This document shows, one piece after another, positions 45,145 through 54,699 of a DNA stretch of 64,000 nt. The DNA is taken from the NCBI GenBank assembly GCA_016720925.1, contig JADKJR010000013.1:1-64000 (forward strand), written 5' to 3'. Positions within the stretch are counted from its first letter, which is position 1; each line of letters opens with the position of its first letter. The translations under genes were made by a program, and so were the position numbers. The stretch comes from Betaproteobacteria bacterium. Lineage in GTDB: Bacteria > Pseudomonadota > Gammaproteobacteria > Burkholderiales > Usitatibacteraceae. Under the pieces are notes generated by a model, which saw nothing but the letters and a program-made list of their open reading frames with translations, had not been told where the DNA came from and did not search any database.

Positions 45145-45942
45145 TTACATCATTCGAAAATGATGAAGAAAGGTGCGGCTTACCGGCAACACATCCGCGC
45201 GATATTTCAGATGGATGTTGGCCGTCTCGTTATGACCGCGCAGGACCTGTTTGATCGCGCGAAGGTTAACCACCACCGAGCGGTGCACCTGCACAAACTG
45301 CTCGGCATCAAGCTGGTTGATGAGTTCCTTCAATGGCGTGCGCACCAGCCCCTCGGCAGGCTGGCCCGCCGGATCATGCCAGGCGACGAGCGTGTACTTG
45401 TCTTCCGAGCGCAGGAAATCGATCTCGTCAGCCGACACCAGGCGCAGCGCCTGCCCCACCGATACGCGCAGCCAGCGAAGCGACGTTGGTGCCGCATTCT
45501 TGAAAACCCGCGCCGCGAGTTGATCGAGCAAGGCGGCGGTATCGGGAATCTCCGGCGTGGCACGCAGTCGCTCCTTGAGGCGCGCCACGGTGTCCATCAG
45601 ACGTGAAAGCTCTACCGGCTTCACCAGGTAATCGAGCGCGCCCTGGTCGAACGCCTGCACCGCGTACTGATCGTAAGCGGTGACGAACACGACATGCGCG
45701 CGGCGGCCGATGAAGCGCGCTGCTTCGATGCCGGACAAGCCGGGCATGTGCACGTCGAGAAAACAAATGTCGGGGTGCTGTGCCTCGAAACTCTCGACCG
45801 CCGCGCGGCCATTGCGCGCCTGCGCGACCACCTCCAGTTCGGGCCAGGTCTGCGCAAGCAGGCGCGTGAGCGATTCGCGCAGCAGTGGTTCATCATCAGC
45901 AATCATCGCCGTGGGGCGCCGCGCGGTCACGACCTCCGTCAT
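45145..45942 (-). CDS. LytTR-family response regulator
   Basis: 265 residues. The N-terminal receiver has the acidic pair (IADDEPLLR), the phosphoacceptor Asp in DICFLDVHMPG and the Lys in YLVKPVE. The C-terminal LytTR DNA-binding domain (SLRWLRVSVGQALRLVSADE, then EDKYTLVAWHDPAGQPAEG, VQVHRSVVVNLRAIKQV) ends at the stop at 45145. It overlaps the kinase start by 4 bases. Confidence 0.93.
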   Translation of the reverse strand: MTEVVTARRPTAMIADDEPLLRESLTRLLAQTWPELEVVAQARNGRAAVESFEAQHPDICFLDVHMPGLSGIEAARFIGRRAHVVFVTAYDQYAVQAFDQGALDYLVKPVELSRLMDTVARLKERLRATPEIPDTAALLDQLAARVFKNAAPTSLRWLRVSVGQALRLVSADEIDFLRSEDKYTLVAWHDPAGQPAEGLVRTPLKELINQLDAEQFVQVHRSVVVNLRAIKQVLRGHNETANIHLKYRADVLPVSRTFLHHFRMM

Positions 45943-47021
45943 GGCGCATCCTTTCGCGCGGGGAAATCGATTTCGGCACGCACGCCGTGTGGCGAGATTT
46001 CGCTGAGCGTAACGTGGGCATCGCCGTCGAAGGCCAACTGCAAGCGCTCCCGCAAGTTGGCAAGCCCGGTGCCCAGCCCTTCGCTGCCACGGGCAAGGCC
46101 CATGCCGGTATCGCGCACTTCAGCATGGCCGCGCCCATTGATGATGGTCACGCGCACATCGATGCGTCCGCCCTCCTCGGTCGGATCGATGCCGTGACGC
46201 ATGGCATTTTCGACCAGGGTCAACAGCGTCATCGGCGGGCACACCAGCGTTCGCGCGTCGTCGTCGGCTTCAACGCTGAATTGCAGGCGATCGGGCATGC
46301 GCATTTGCATCACGTCCAGATACGCCTGCACCAGTTCGAGCTCCTGACCCATCGTGCTGGAGGGCTGATTGAGGCGCGGCACCGCGGCGCGCAAGTAAGC
46401 GATCAGGCTCTCCAGCACCGGCGCTGCGCGCGGCGAACCCGTGCTGACCAGTTCGCGTACGTTCGCGAGGGTATTAAACAGAAAATGCGGCGCGACCTGC
46501 GCTTGCAGCAATCGCAGGCGCGCATCGAGCGCATTGCGATCGTACTCGCTGCGCGCGAGTTCAAATGTCAAGGCGAGCTTGTGCGCCTCGTCCTTGATTT
46601 GCCGAAGCAACGCCGCAACGGCAATCCACGGCGAGACCAGCAGCCCCAGTGCGGTCATGATGCTGAATCCGAACATGCGATTCTGGTTCTGCCACCAGTG
46701 CGCCGGGTCCCCTATCGTGGTGATTGCGTAGGCGATCGCGGTACTGATCGGAACTGCCACGGCCACCGCGAACACTTGCAGCGCCCAGCGCGAAATCCAC
46801 GCGGGCAGGTGTATGGGCGAGCGCTCGAACAACCCGAAGGCAAGCAATACCACACAGCCGATGAACAGCACGCGACCGACAAGGACGGCATAGGACGCCT
46901 GCCATGTCGCGAGTATCGGCAGGTGCAATAAGAAGCACGTTATCAGCATGACTTTCATGCGCCGCCAATGGAACACGCGCGCAAGGTCGTGGCGGATGGG
47001 CGTGGCGTCTATGAATGTCAT
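45939..47021 (-). CDS. LytS-type (His_kinase/HATPase) sensor histidine kinase
   Basis: 360 residues. Four or five membrane helices in the first 140 residues (MLITCFLLHLPILATW to LGLLVSPWIAVAALL), then the family motif LQAQVAPHFLFNTLANVREL with phospho-His in P-H-F-L-F-N, and an HATPase domain with LTLVENAMRHGIDP and DTGMGLA plus GTGLANLRERL. It forms a coupled operon with the LytTR regulator. The target genes are not evident in the window. Confidence 0.92.
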   Translation of the reverse strand: MTFIDATPIRHDLARVFHWRRMKVMLITCFLLHLPILATWQASYAVLVGRVLFIGCVVLLAFGLFERSPIHLPAWISRWALQVFAVAVAVPISTAIAYAITTIGDPAHWWQNQNRMFGFSIMTALGLLVSPWIAVAALLRQIKDEAHKLALTFELARSEYDRNALDARLRLLQAQVAPHFLFNTLANVRELVSTGSPRAAPVLESLIAYLRAAVPRLNQPSSTMGQELELVQAYLDVMQMRMPDRLQFSVEADDDARTLVCPPMTLLTLVENAMRHGIDPTEEGGRIDVRVTIINGRGHAEVRDTGMGLARGSEGLGTGLANLRERLQLAFDGDAHVTLSEISPHGVRAEIDFPARKDAP

Positions 47022-47213
47022 CGTGACAAGATACCAGCGCGGCGCGGCGAATCAAAATCGCGGGCAGCATCGCAACAATAGGCGCCACTATGAAGCATCA
47101 CGACACGGCCCTGCCGCCAGGGTCGCTCGTCGGCGCCGGGCGTCGTTAGATGGCGGTTGACGGCCTCTCGTCGGAAACGGATCAAACTGGATCGGACGCC
47201 TGTTTCCGCGCTA

Positions 47214-47500
47214 CTACTGTTGAACGGTCAATTCAGAGACTATTTGTGCCGAGAGATGCTGAAATGCGTTGTTCAACGATTGATCAATGAAATCGTTTTG
47301 TGCGTCGATCCACGCGGCATAGCTGCCGGGCGGGCCGGCATATTCAAAGCGCTTCTGATTACGTGCCTTGCCCGCCGCGTTGGCCGACACCAGAACGCTC
47401 ATCATTAATGCGGTCTGCTCCGCGCGGGACGTATCGACAAAAAGAGTTTCAACGTCAACTTCAACCAACAGCGTGTCGCGAGGAAGAGCGGGGTCCTGGT
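47214..47500 (-). pseudogene. 3' remnant of an unidentified gene
   Basis: The frame from 47500 down reads LLVEVDVETLFVDTSRAEQT then ALMMSVLVSANAAGKARNQK and RFEYAGPPGSYAAWIDAQND, ending QIVSELTVQQ at 47214. It looks like real coding sequence (C-terminal part of a periplasmic or lipoprotein-like protein) but I cannot name it. Upstream of 47500 the open frame runs through a dispersed palindromic repeat (47523-47592), so the 5' part has been lost. Confidence 0.45.
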
Positions 47501-47522
47501 CGCGAATCCCAGCAGAAACAAG

Positions 47523-47592
47523 AAAAACACCCGCATTGGCGAGCCTGTCCAGACATTTGTGGCTCAGAAGCCGCGCCAATGCTGGTGTTTCA
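47523..47592. repeat. dispersed palindromic repeat, copy 9, at a gene truncation
   Basis: AAAAACACCCGCATTGGCGA, centre GTCCAGACATTTGTGGCTC, right arm GCCGCGCCAATGCTGGTGTT. It marks the truncation point of the remnant at 47214-47500. Confidence 0.65.
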
Positions 47593-47697
47593 CTGCCAGT
47601 TATGCCCCGGTCACTAAAGGCGTCAATACCTGAGTTGCTGGGGTGAATTGTTTCCAACCTGCTATAGTTTTTCCCTGCCACTTGTGAAGCCGTCACG

Positions 47698-48633
47698 ATG
47701 CGCCGACTCGCCCTGCTCACCGCACTTTGCCTGACGTTTCCCCTCCACGCCTTCGACTTGCAAGGCCACCGCGGTGCGCGCGGATTGTTGCCGGAAAATA
47801 CGCTGCCCGCGTTTCAGAAGGCAATCGACCTCGGCGTCGATACCATTGAATGCGACATGGCGATCACGAAGGACGGCGTGGTGGTGATCCATCATGACCT
47901 GTACCTCAACCCGGACACCACGCGCGGCCCCGATGGAAACTGGCTGGGCGAGAAGAACCCCGCCATCAGCGAGCTCACCTTTGCCGAGCTGCAGAAGTAC
48001 GACGTCGGCCGCCTGAAGCCCGGCACCGAATACGCGAAGACGTTCAAGGACCAGCAGCCGGTCGATGGCACGCGCATCCCGAAGCTTTCCGATCTCTTCG
48101 ATCTGGTGAAAAAATCCGGCAATACAAAGATCGGGTTTGACTGCGAGACAAAGGTTTCCCCCGCGGATCGCGCGGCCACACGGCCGCCGGAGGAATTCGC
48201 CCGCATGGCCATCGCCGAAATTCGCAAGGCCGGGATGGCGACGCGAACAATGGTGCAATCGTTCGACTGGAGCACGCTGCAGGCGATTCAGAAAGAGGCG
48301 CCGGAAATCCGCACGATGTATTTGTCTTCTCCGCGCACGCTTGCCCTCGCGGCAGACGGCACTCCGTCACCGTGGCTTGCCGGCTTCAACCCCGAGCGGT
48401 TCGCGGGCTCAGTACCCAAGGCGATCAAGGCCGCAAACGGAAAGATCTGGGCGCCAAACCAGACTTTTCTCACGCCAGCCATGTTGGCCGAGGCGCGGTC
48501 AATGGGGATCATCGTCATTCCGTGGACCGTCAATGACCCGGCAATGATGAACAAGTTGCTGGACATGGGCGTGGACGGCATCATTTCCGACCGGCCGGAC
48601 CTCGTGCAAATCGAGCTGAAGAAACGCAAGTAA
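47698..48633 (+). CDS. glycerophosphodiester phosphodiesterase
   Basis: 311 residues with a short signal peptide (LALLTALCLTFPLHA). Active-site residues are present: LQGHRGARGLLPENTLPAFQ (His, Arg, Glu, Asn), DTIECDMAITKDGVVVIHHD (Glu/Asp metal ligands and His), then MVQSFDW and PWTVND. It hydrolyses glycerophosphodiesters to glycerol-3-phosphate and an alcohol in the periplasm. It stands alone. Confidence 0.93.
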   Translation: MRRLALLTALCLTFPLHAFDLQGHRGARGLLPENTLPAFQKAIDLGVDTIECDMAITKDGVVVIHHDLYLNPDTTRGPDGNWLGEKNPAISELTFAELQKYDVGRLKPGTEYAKTFKDQQPVDGTRIPKLSDLFDLVKKSGNTKIGFDCETKVSPADRAATRPPEEFARMAIAEIRKAGMATRTMVQSFDWSTLQAIQKEAPEIRTMYLSSPRTLALAADGTPSPWLAGFNPERFAGSVPKAIKAANGKIWAPNQTFLTPAMLAEARSMGIIVIPWTVNDPAMMNKLLDMGVDGIISDRPDLVQIELKKRK

Positions 48634-48687
48634 CGAACGCCGGGGACACCACGTGCAGGCAAGTTGCTCCCGTCCCCAAGTGCGAAC

Positions 48688-49089
48688 ATGATGGTCAAAA
48701 TAGACAAGCTCGCCTGGCTGCACATCCAGGACAAGCGGCTTCTCGGCGCCCGGTCCAAAGGCAAATCGGCCTGGTACATGCCGGGTGGAAAGCGGGAAAT
48801 CGGCGAGAGCGATGCGCAGGCACTGATCCGCGAAGTCAGGGAAGAACTTTCGGTGGAACTTGCGCCGGCGAGCCTCGAATACGCCGGTGTATTCGAGGCG
48901 CAAGCGGATGGCGAGCCCGTGGGAACGCAAGTCCGGATGACCTGCTATTTCGCGGACTTTACCGGCACAATAAAAGCTGCCGCGGAAATTGAAGAAGTGG
49001 CGTGGCTCACCAGCCGCGACAAATTGAGGTGCTCGGCGAATGCCCGGCAAGTGCTGGACTGGCTGAAGTCGGAAGGCCGCATCGAATGA
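48688..49089 (+). CDS. NUDIX hydrolase
   Basis: 133 residues from ATG 48688 (the next in-frame ATG is at 48691). The NUDIX box is GGKREIGESDAQALIREVRE followed by EL. The substrate is unknown; small standalone NUDIX proteins often clean oxidised nucleotides. Its stop overlaps the following YjjG start in ATGA (49086-49089), which makes a nucleotide-sanitation pair plausible. Confidence 0.88.
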   Translation: MMVKIDKLAWLHIQDKRLLGARSKGKSAWYMPGGKREIGESDAQALIREVREELSVELAPASLEYAGVFEAQADGEPVGTQVRMTCYFADFTGTIKAAAEIEEVAWLTSRDKLRCSANARQVLDWLKSEGRIE

Positions 49090-49772
49090 AGTCCTATGAA
49101 TGGATTTTGTTCGATGCCGATGACACGCTGTTTCACTTCGATGCGTTCAGCGGATTGCAACTCATGTTCTCGCGCCACGGCGTTGAATTTGCCGAGCATG
49201 ACTATCACGCGTATCAAGCAGTCAACAAGCCACTTTGGATCGAATACCAGAGCGGCCGCATCGACGCGCAGCAATTGCAGCGCGAACGCTTCCAGCTGTG
49301 GGCCGACAAATTGCAAATTGCTGCAAACGAACTGAACAGCGCGTACCTGACGACGATGGCTGAAATTTGCACGCCGCTCGATGGCGCGGTCAGCCTGCTG
49401 GGGGCGCTGCGCGGCGAAGCCAGGCTGGGCATCATCACCAACGGGTTTACCGAACTGCAGGAAGCGCGGCTGGCACGTACCGGGCTGGCGCATCACTTCG
49501 ACGTGCTGGTGATCTCGGAACAGGTCGGCATGACCAAGCCTCACCGCGAAATTTTCGACCACGCGCTCGCACTCATGGGCGATCCCGCGCGAGATCGCGT
49601 GCTGATGGTGGGCGACAACCCGGATTCGGATATTCTGGGCGGGATCAATGCGGGACTGGATACGTGCTGGGTGAATGCCGATGGCAGGGCGGCCCCGGCG
49701 GATTTGACGCCGACTTATGAAGTGACGTCGCTGGCCGAGCTCGAACGGCTGTTGCTTGCAGCAAGGTACTGA
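49086..49772 (+). CDS. yjjG: HAD-family nucleotidase YjjG
   Basis: 228 residues of the YjjG pyrimidine 5'-nucleotidase type. HAD motif I is FDADDTLFHF (Asp10/Asp12), motif II ITNGF, motif III KPHREIF and motif IV MVGDNPDSDILGGINAGLDT. YjjG dephosphorylates non-canonical pyrimidine nucleoside monophosphates. It is coupled to the NUDIX gene. Confidence 0.9.
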   Translation: MKSYEWILFDADDTLFHFDAFSGLQLMFSRHGVEFAEHDYHAYQAVNKPLWIEYQSGRIDAQQLQRERFQLWADKLQIAANELNSAYLTTMAEICTPLDGAVSLLGALRGEARLGIITNGFTELQEARLARTGLAHHFDVLVISEQVGMTKPHREIFDHALALMGDPARDRVLMVGDNPDSDILGGINAGLDTCWVNADGRAAPADLTPTYEVTSLAELERLLLAARY

Positions 49773-49822
49773 CCATTGAACGCGGGCGCGCCGCTGGCTG
49801 ATGGAAGCGACGCGGCGACTAG

Positions 49823-50155
49823 TCAACCGCCAGCGACGTCGATCGCCTCGAGCTCCTCCGCGATCATATCGGAATCCACCGGACGCACCAGCCTGGATTT
49901 TTCCATTCCATCATGCAGAAAAATCAGCGTAGGCCAGAGCTTCACCTTGAAGGAGCGCCCCAGCGGGCGGCCAGGGCCGTCGGCAATCTTGATGTGATGC
50001 ACGCCGGGATGTTTCTCAAGGGCAACCGCGATCAGCGCCTGCGCGGCACGGCAATGACCGCACCACGGACTGCCGAATTCAATCATGACAGGGTCTTTCC
50101 GGGCATCGATTTCGGCGCGACCGGGTTCCACGTCTGCGTAGTTTTCATTCATCAT
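49823..50155 (-). CDS. thioredoxin-family protein
   Basis: 110 residues from ATG 50155 (or 50152). Single thioredoxin domain with active site WCGHC in VMIEFGSPWCGHCRAAQALI, the cis-Pro in KVKLWPTLIFLHDG and a short tail. The CGHC dipeptide suggests a fairly oxidising or DsbA-like disulfide. There is no signal peptide. It is 40 bases downstream of sppA on the same strand. Confidence 0.85.
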   Translation of the reverse strand: MMNENYADVEPGRAEIDARKDPVMIEFGSPWCGHCRAAQALIAVALEKHPGVHHIKIADGPGRPLGRSFKVKLWPTLIFLHDGMEKSRLVRPVDSDMIAEELEAIDVAGG

Positions 50156-50195
50156 CGCATTCACCGATGAGTGAGTCCGGCTTTTCACCCGCCAA

Positions 50196-52070
50196 CTATT
50201 CGGCAACGCACAAACAATGCGTATACGCGGCAAACGGGTTGCCGCTGCTCTTCGCCTGATCGGCCGCTTCCAGGATCCACGCAAGATCGCGCCGCACCTC
50301 ACGCGCAACGTCGGGAAGCGCCGCGAGTGGCAGGACATTGTTGGCCGCATTGCCCACCATCGTCTGGATCCACGCTTCCAGTTGCGCGCCGCCCAACTGC
50401 GATATCAGCTTCTCGAAAGGCGTGCGTTCCGTCTCGACGTAAATCACGCGTGCATCATCACCGAGCTTGGCTTTGGCGGCTGCCGACTTGATTGCATCGC
50501 CAAAGCTGCCGGTGCGGTCAATCAAGCCGCGTTCCCTCGCTTGATTGCCGGTCCATACCCGGCCTTGTCCGACGTCGTTGATTTTCTCCGGCGTGGTCTT
50601 GCGGGCGACCGCCGCTTTACCCGTGAATTCCGTGTAGATGTTGCCAATCGCGGCTTGCACCAATTGCGCAAATCGCGGATCGAGGCCGTGCCGCGGATCG
50701 TAGGCGCCGCCCAGCCATGTGGTGGTCACGCCGCCGGTCGCAATCGATAGCTTTTCCATCGCCTTTTCACCGGTTGGAAGCATGGCAATTACGCCGATGG
50801 ATCCGGTAATGGTGGCCGGGTCGGCGATGGTTTCATCCGCGGCCATCGAGATCCAGTAACCGCCCGAAGCCGCGACATTTCCCATCGATACCACCACCGG
50901 CTTGCCCGCGATGCGCGTGAGTTCGAGCTCACGGCGAATCAATTCCGAACCAAACGCGCTTCCGCCGGGCGAGTTCACGCGCAATACCAGCGCCTTCACC
51001 TTGTCGTCGTCGCGTGCCTTGCGAATCAGTTCGGCCGTCGAGCGGCCGCCAATGCGCCCGGGTGGCGCAATACCGTCGCTGATTTCCCCCTCGGCAACGA
51101 CGACGGCGATGGCGTCATCACCGCGTTTCGGCTTGAGCGTCCCAAGGTAAGCGTTAAACGAAACCTGGCGGAAAGTTTTGTTTTCTTCGTCCTTTGCGCC
51201 ACGCTGAATCATCAATTCGCGAAATTCATCGCGCGTTTTCAGGCCGTCGACCAGCCGGCTTTCAAGTGCAAGTTTTCCCGGGTTGCCATTGACCACGGCA
51301 AAGCGTTGCGTGATTTCCTCGATGCCTTTGTTGATGGCGCCAGCGGGCAACTTGCGCGCCTTCTCAACAGCGCCCGTATAGGTCGCCCACAAGTCGTTGT
51401 ACAAAAACGTGTCGGCTTCAATGGTCGCTTTCGAGGGCGCGTTGCTGGTGTAAGGCTCGCCGAAACTCTTGTAGGTACCGACGCGCAGGACATTGGCCTG
51501 GATGCCGAGCCGGTCCAGTGCGTCCTTGTAGTAATTGCGGTAGCGTCCATAGCCCTCCAGCATGACCACACCCATCGGATGCATGAAAACTTCATTGGCA
51601 TGCGCGGCCAGATAGTAAGAACGCTGGTTGAAGTGGCCGCCCCACGCAATAACCTGTTTGCCAGCATCCTTGAACCGCTCAAGCGCGCTGGCCACCTCGT
51701 GCAACGATGCCGGGCCACTGCCGTCAAATTCATCGAGGGTCAGCACCACGCGTTCGATGCGCGAATCCTTGGCTGCCGCATCGAGTACTGCGAGCACATC
51801 ACGCAATTGCGTTGGTTCTTTCGTGCCGCCCTGCACTTCGCTCAGGAGCTGCTCACGCGTGCTGCCCGAGCGCTGCTCCACCAGTTTTCCGGTGAGGCCA
51901 AGCACCAGCACGGTTTTTTTCATCAATTCTGGGGCTTCCTTGAAAATCACGGCAATGATGAAGGCTAGGACAATGAGAAAGATGAGGTTAAAAAACACGC
52001 GGCGGCTTGTGTCGAGCGCCGACCAGAAACCGCTGAAGACGCGACGCAACAATCCAGGGACGGATGACAT
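50196..52070 (-). CDS. sppA: signal peptide peptidase SppA (67K type)
   Basis: 624 residues of the long, two-domain SppA, an inner-membrane serine protease that digests cleaved signal peptides. ATG at 52070 follows TGGAG. One N-terminal membrane anchor (VFFNLIFLIVLAFIIAVIF). Catalytic Lys201 in VGTYKSFGEPYTS and Ser402 in NVAASGGYW, correctly split between the two halves. RVNSPGGSAFGSELIRRELE precedes the Ser. A thioredoxin gene follows at once. Confidence 0.93.
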   Translation of the reverse strand: MSSVPGLLRRVFSGFWSALDTSRRVFFNLIFLIVLAFIIAVIFKEAPELMKKTVLVLGLTGKLVEQRSGSTREQLLSEVQGGTKEPTQLRDVLAVLDAAAKDSRIERVVLTLDEFDGSGPASLHEVASALERFKDAGKQVIAWGGHFNQRSYYLAAHANEVFMHPMGVVMLEGYGRYRNYYKDALDRLGIQANVLRVGTYKSFGEPYTSNAPSKATIEADTFLYNDLWATYTGAVEKARKLPAGAINKGIEEITQRFAVVNGNPGKLALESRLVDGLKTRDEFRELMIQRGAKDEENKTFRQVSFNAYLGTLKPKRGDDAIAVVVAEGEISDGIAPPGRIGGRSTAELIRKARDDDKVKALVLRVNSPGGSAFGSELIRRELELTRIAGKPVVVSMGNVAASGGYWISMAADETIADPATITGSIGVIAMLPTGEKAMEKLSIATGGVTTTWLGGAYDPRHGLDPRFAQLVQAAIGNIYTEFTGKAAVARKTTPEKINDVGQGRVWTGNQARERGLIDRTGSFGDAIKSAAAKAKLGDDARVIYVETERTPFEKLISQLGGAQLEAWIQTMVGNAANNVLPLAALPDVAREVRRDLAWILEAADQAKSSGNPFAAYTHCLCVAE

Positions 52071-52311
52071 GGATACTCCAGAAAACATAAGGGCCAACTG
52101 CAATGATACCGGCGTTGCAGCCGGGACCTGACTTGACCGCCACTCGCAAGTCAGTTTTTTTCGCGGCCGTGAATGGCCGGTGTCCAGGGCGGCGTTCCCG
52201 CGCGGGCGGAAATTCCGTGTGATTAGCCGGCGACCAAGAATGTGTAGCCGAATTTACTGCCTAAGGTGTAAGCGCGGAGGTTTGATATGCGGACAAAAAG
52301 GCATCGCAGGG

Positions 52312-53841
52312 CTAGCGCCAATCGACTTTGCCGAACCCGTCCTGACCCATGAATGTGTAGAAGATGCCGATGGTTCCCCGCGACTGGGTTCGGCTGCCGA
52401 GGTCGGGATAGGTCGCATCGCGGCGGTTTCCCAGGTACTTGATGGTGATGGCATGGCGGCGACTGATGCGCTGCGTGAATGATGCATCCACGCGAAAGAT
52501 GTTGTCATGTCCCCCGCGGTCGGCAGCGCCAACGTTGCTCACGAAGTATTCGCGCGCGGTCAGGTCAAGTGACGCGCTGTCGGCATAAATCAGGCGCATC
52601 GCGAACAGTGCCTGCGGCGCCACGCCGTAGTGGTATTCGCGGTCGGTTGCATCGCCGCGCGTGGTGCCGACAGCGGCGTAACCCACGCCAAGGAGTCCCG
52701 TGCCCTGCACCGCAAACGAATCAGACAGCCGCCATTGCGCGGTGGTGCCCACCGACAACGCCGAACTTGATACGCGGAATATTTGTGGCGCCATATAGTC
52801 GTAGCTGCCGTACAGCCCCCAGATTCCCCGGTATTTCTCACCTGCCTCATAGTCCTTGCCCACCAGCAGTCCGCGCGTAAAGAGGCTCTCGAATCCATTG
52901 GCGCTCGAGGCGGTCGCCTGCAGATTGAAATAATCGAATGGACGCGCATATGTGTAGCCAGGCTTTCCCGGTAACCCGTAGTCGATGGAAAAATCGGTAA
53001 GCGCTTCGTTGCGCCGGAGCTTCGTGGTCGACGTGCCCTGGTCGTTTTTTGCCGTACCGCTGAAGCCGACTTGTATGCGGCTGTAGTAGGCGGGATCGTG
53101 GCCGGGAAAGATCTCTCGGTTGTGAAAGATGAAACGATTGATACCCATTGACGGGGTAATGGCCGTGGAGACAATTTCGCGCCAAAGCGGCGGCGAACTT
53201 CCACCATGCTCGAGCATCAGGCTGGACAAGCGAAAAAGTGCCTCGCCCAGAAAGGTCCCGCCGATACCGGAGGCGATCTGGTCGTTTCGTGACGGCGGTG
53301 TCGTCTCCCCTGCGATCTCCCAGAATGCGCTGCCCGCAAACGTGTAGGCGAGCGACTCCCAGTAACTGAGTCCGGAGGTCCGCGCGAACCGGTGGTAGAT
53401 CGAGCCTTGATACGGATGTCCCAGCTGATTTACGCCAAACGGGTCGTTATCGACCGCCCAGCTACGTCGCAAATTGCGCCGGATCGACGACATGTTGCTT
53501 TTGTATTCATCGCTGATGTACCGCCGGTTGTACTGGTTCAGCAGGACGTCAAAACCGACGATCGCGAGTGCCGGAAACACATAGTTCTTGCGAGCCGCCA
53601 CATCGGCCGAGAAGTCGGGCGGGGGTTTCCGGGTCGCGCTTGCGGGGGCGTCGGTCGTAGCGGCGGTCGTGGCAGATACGGGTGGCGTCAGCGTGGTCGT
53701 CGTCTCGCGTGTTTCAGCGCGTGCGCCACACATTGCCGCGAGACCAAGCATGAAAACAGCGCCGAAACGCGCTGCCTGGCACATAAAGGTGCGCTGTGAA
53801 GCATTCGCACCAGGTGCGGAAAGGGAGTCAGGAAATCGCAT
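52312..53841 (-). CDS. DUF3943 outer-envelope protein
   Basis: 509 residues from 53841; ATG at 53784 (MCQAARFGAVFMLGLAAMC, cut after GARA) gives a more ordinary signal peptide and may be the true start. After a Thr/Pro/Ala-rich linker the DUF3943 core appears: VNQLGHPYQGSIYHRFARTS, YWESLAYTFAGSAFWEIAGE and TTPPSRNDQIASGIGGTFLG. The C-terminal half is rich in alternating aromatic strands ending in F-Y-T-F, consistent with an outer-membrane barrel. Function is unknown for the family. It is probably near sppA only by chance. Confidence 0.8.
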   Translation of the reverse strand: MRFPDSLSAPGANASQRTFMCQAARFGAVFMLGLAAMCGARAETRETTTTLTPPVSATTAATTDAPASATRKPPPDFSADVAARKNYVFPALAIVGFDVLLNQYNRRYISDEYKSNMSSIRRNLRRSWAVDNDPFGVNQLGHPYQGSIYHRFARTSGLSYWESLAYTFAGSAFWEIAGETTPPSRNDQIASGIGGTFLGEALFRLSSLMLEHGGSSPPLWREIVSTAITPSMGINRFIFHNREIFPGHDPAYYSRIQVGFSGTAKNDQGTSTTKLRRNEALTDFSIDYGLPGKPGYTYARPFDYFNLQATASSANGFESLFTRGLLVGKDYEAGEKYRGIWGLYGSYDYMAPQIFRVSSSALSVGTTAQWRLSDSFAVQGTGLLGVGYAAVGTTRGDATDREYHYGVAPQALFAMRLIYADSASLDLTAREYFVSNVGAADRGGHDNIFRVDASFTQRISRRHAITIKYLGNRRDATYPDLGSRTQSRGTIGIFYTFMGQDGFGKVDWR

Positions 53842-54068
53842 CCGCCGATTCTGTTCGAATTGGGGCCGGCTCTCCGTGCGTTAGCGAACACTTAAGCGGC
53901 CAGTTTGAAGTCTTTCGGGCTGTTTCCGCCTATCGGCACGCTGCCGGCAGCGACCAAATTTGAAGAAAGGCGCGCGCGACGAAAATTGAATCGTCGATTG
54001 CAACGTTCAGATTGCCGGATTCGTTACAGTATTGGAAATTTCTTGCCGGCATTGCGCAAAACAATTCT

Positions 54069-54542
54069 TCAGCGCAAGTTGGCATTGCCTTCGACATTGC
54101 GGCGCATTTCAATACGCACGTTGGTCAGCTTGATCGCGATGGGCTGGATGGGCACCACCGTCAGCTCATAGTCGCCTGCCTCCGCGACCTTTGCGGTCAA
54201 CATGTTCTTCAGGATGTACGGCGCGCCGGGCTGTCCGTCGACGTCGCCTGCATAATTGATATTGAATTTGCTCGCCGCCACTTCGCGCCGGTTAAACGTC
54301 AACGTGGCGAGGTAGCTGTTCCACTTGCCCGCCTTGGTACCGTCAATGCCATGTTCCGCGCGGATGTTGACCGCCACCGGCGACATCTGCGGCGTGAGGG
54401 ATAATTTGACCGGTCCATAGCCTCCGTTTGCCGATTCGGTCACCGGCTCGGAATGCATTTTGTCGCCGGTGGCGACACCGTCACAACCGGCAAACGTCGC
54501 GATCAGCAGGACGCAGGCAGCTACGGAAATGCGCTTTGTCAT
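54069..54542 (-). CDS. hypothetical lipoprotein
   Basis: 157 residues; ATG at 54542 has AGAAGGA 7 bases upstream. A lipoprotein signal (VAACVLLIATFAGCDG, lipobox F-A-G-C) is followed by a beta-rich domain (GYGPVKLSLTPQMSPVAVNI, then YELTVVPIQPIAIKLTNVRI). I do not recognise it. It begins 157 bases after the serine hydrolase, with a palindromic repeat in between. Confidence 0.65.
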   Translation of the reverse strand: MTKRISVAACVLLIATFAGCDGVATGDKMHSEPVTESANGGYGPVKLSLTPQMSPVAVNIRAEHGIDGTKAGKWNSYLATLTFNRREVAASKFNINYAGDVDGQPGAPYILKNMLTAKVAEAGDYELTVVPIQPIAIKLTNVRIEMRRNVEGNANLR

Positions 54543-54589
54543 TTGGCGAATCCTTCTGAACTTGTTGCATTGCAGATACACGAAAATAC

Positions 54590-54660
54590 CAAAACACCAG
54601 CATTGGCGGGGCTTTCGAGCCGTTTATGCCGCAACTGCCGCACCAGTGCTGGCGTTTCAC
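54590..54660. repeat. dispersed palindromic repeat, copy 10
   Basis: AAAACACCAGCATTGGCGGG, centre CGAGCCGTTTATGCCGC, right arm CCGCACCAGTGCTGGCGTTT. It shows the A/T-rich flanks and both outer arms of the family clearly. Confidence 0.7.
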
Positions 54661-54699
54661 TTTTCAGCAAGATAGCAGAAAACACCTTGCTGCCAGCCT

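Noticed and set aside
45885..46931. 348-codon plus-strand frame opposite the histidine kinase
   Set aside because: It is antisense to a well-supported kinase and has no domain.
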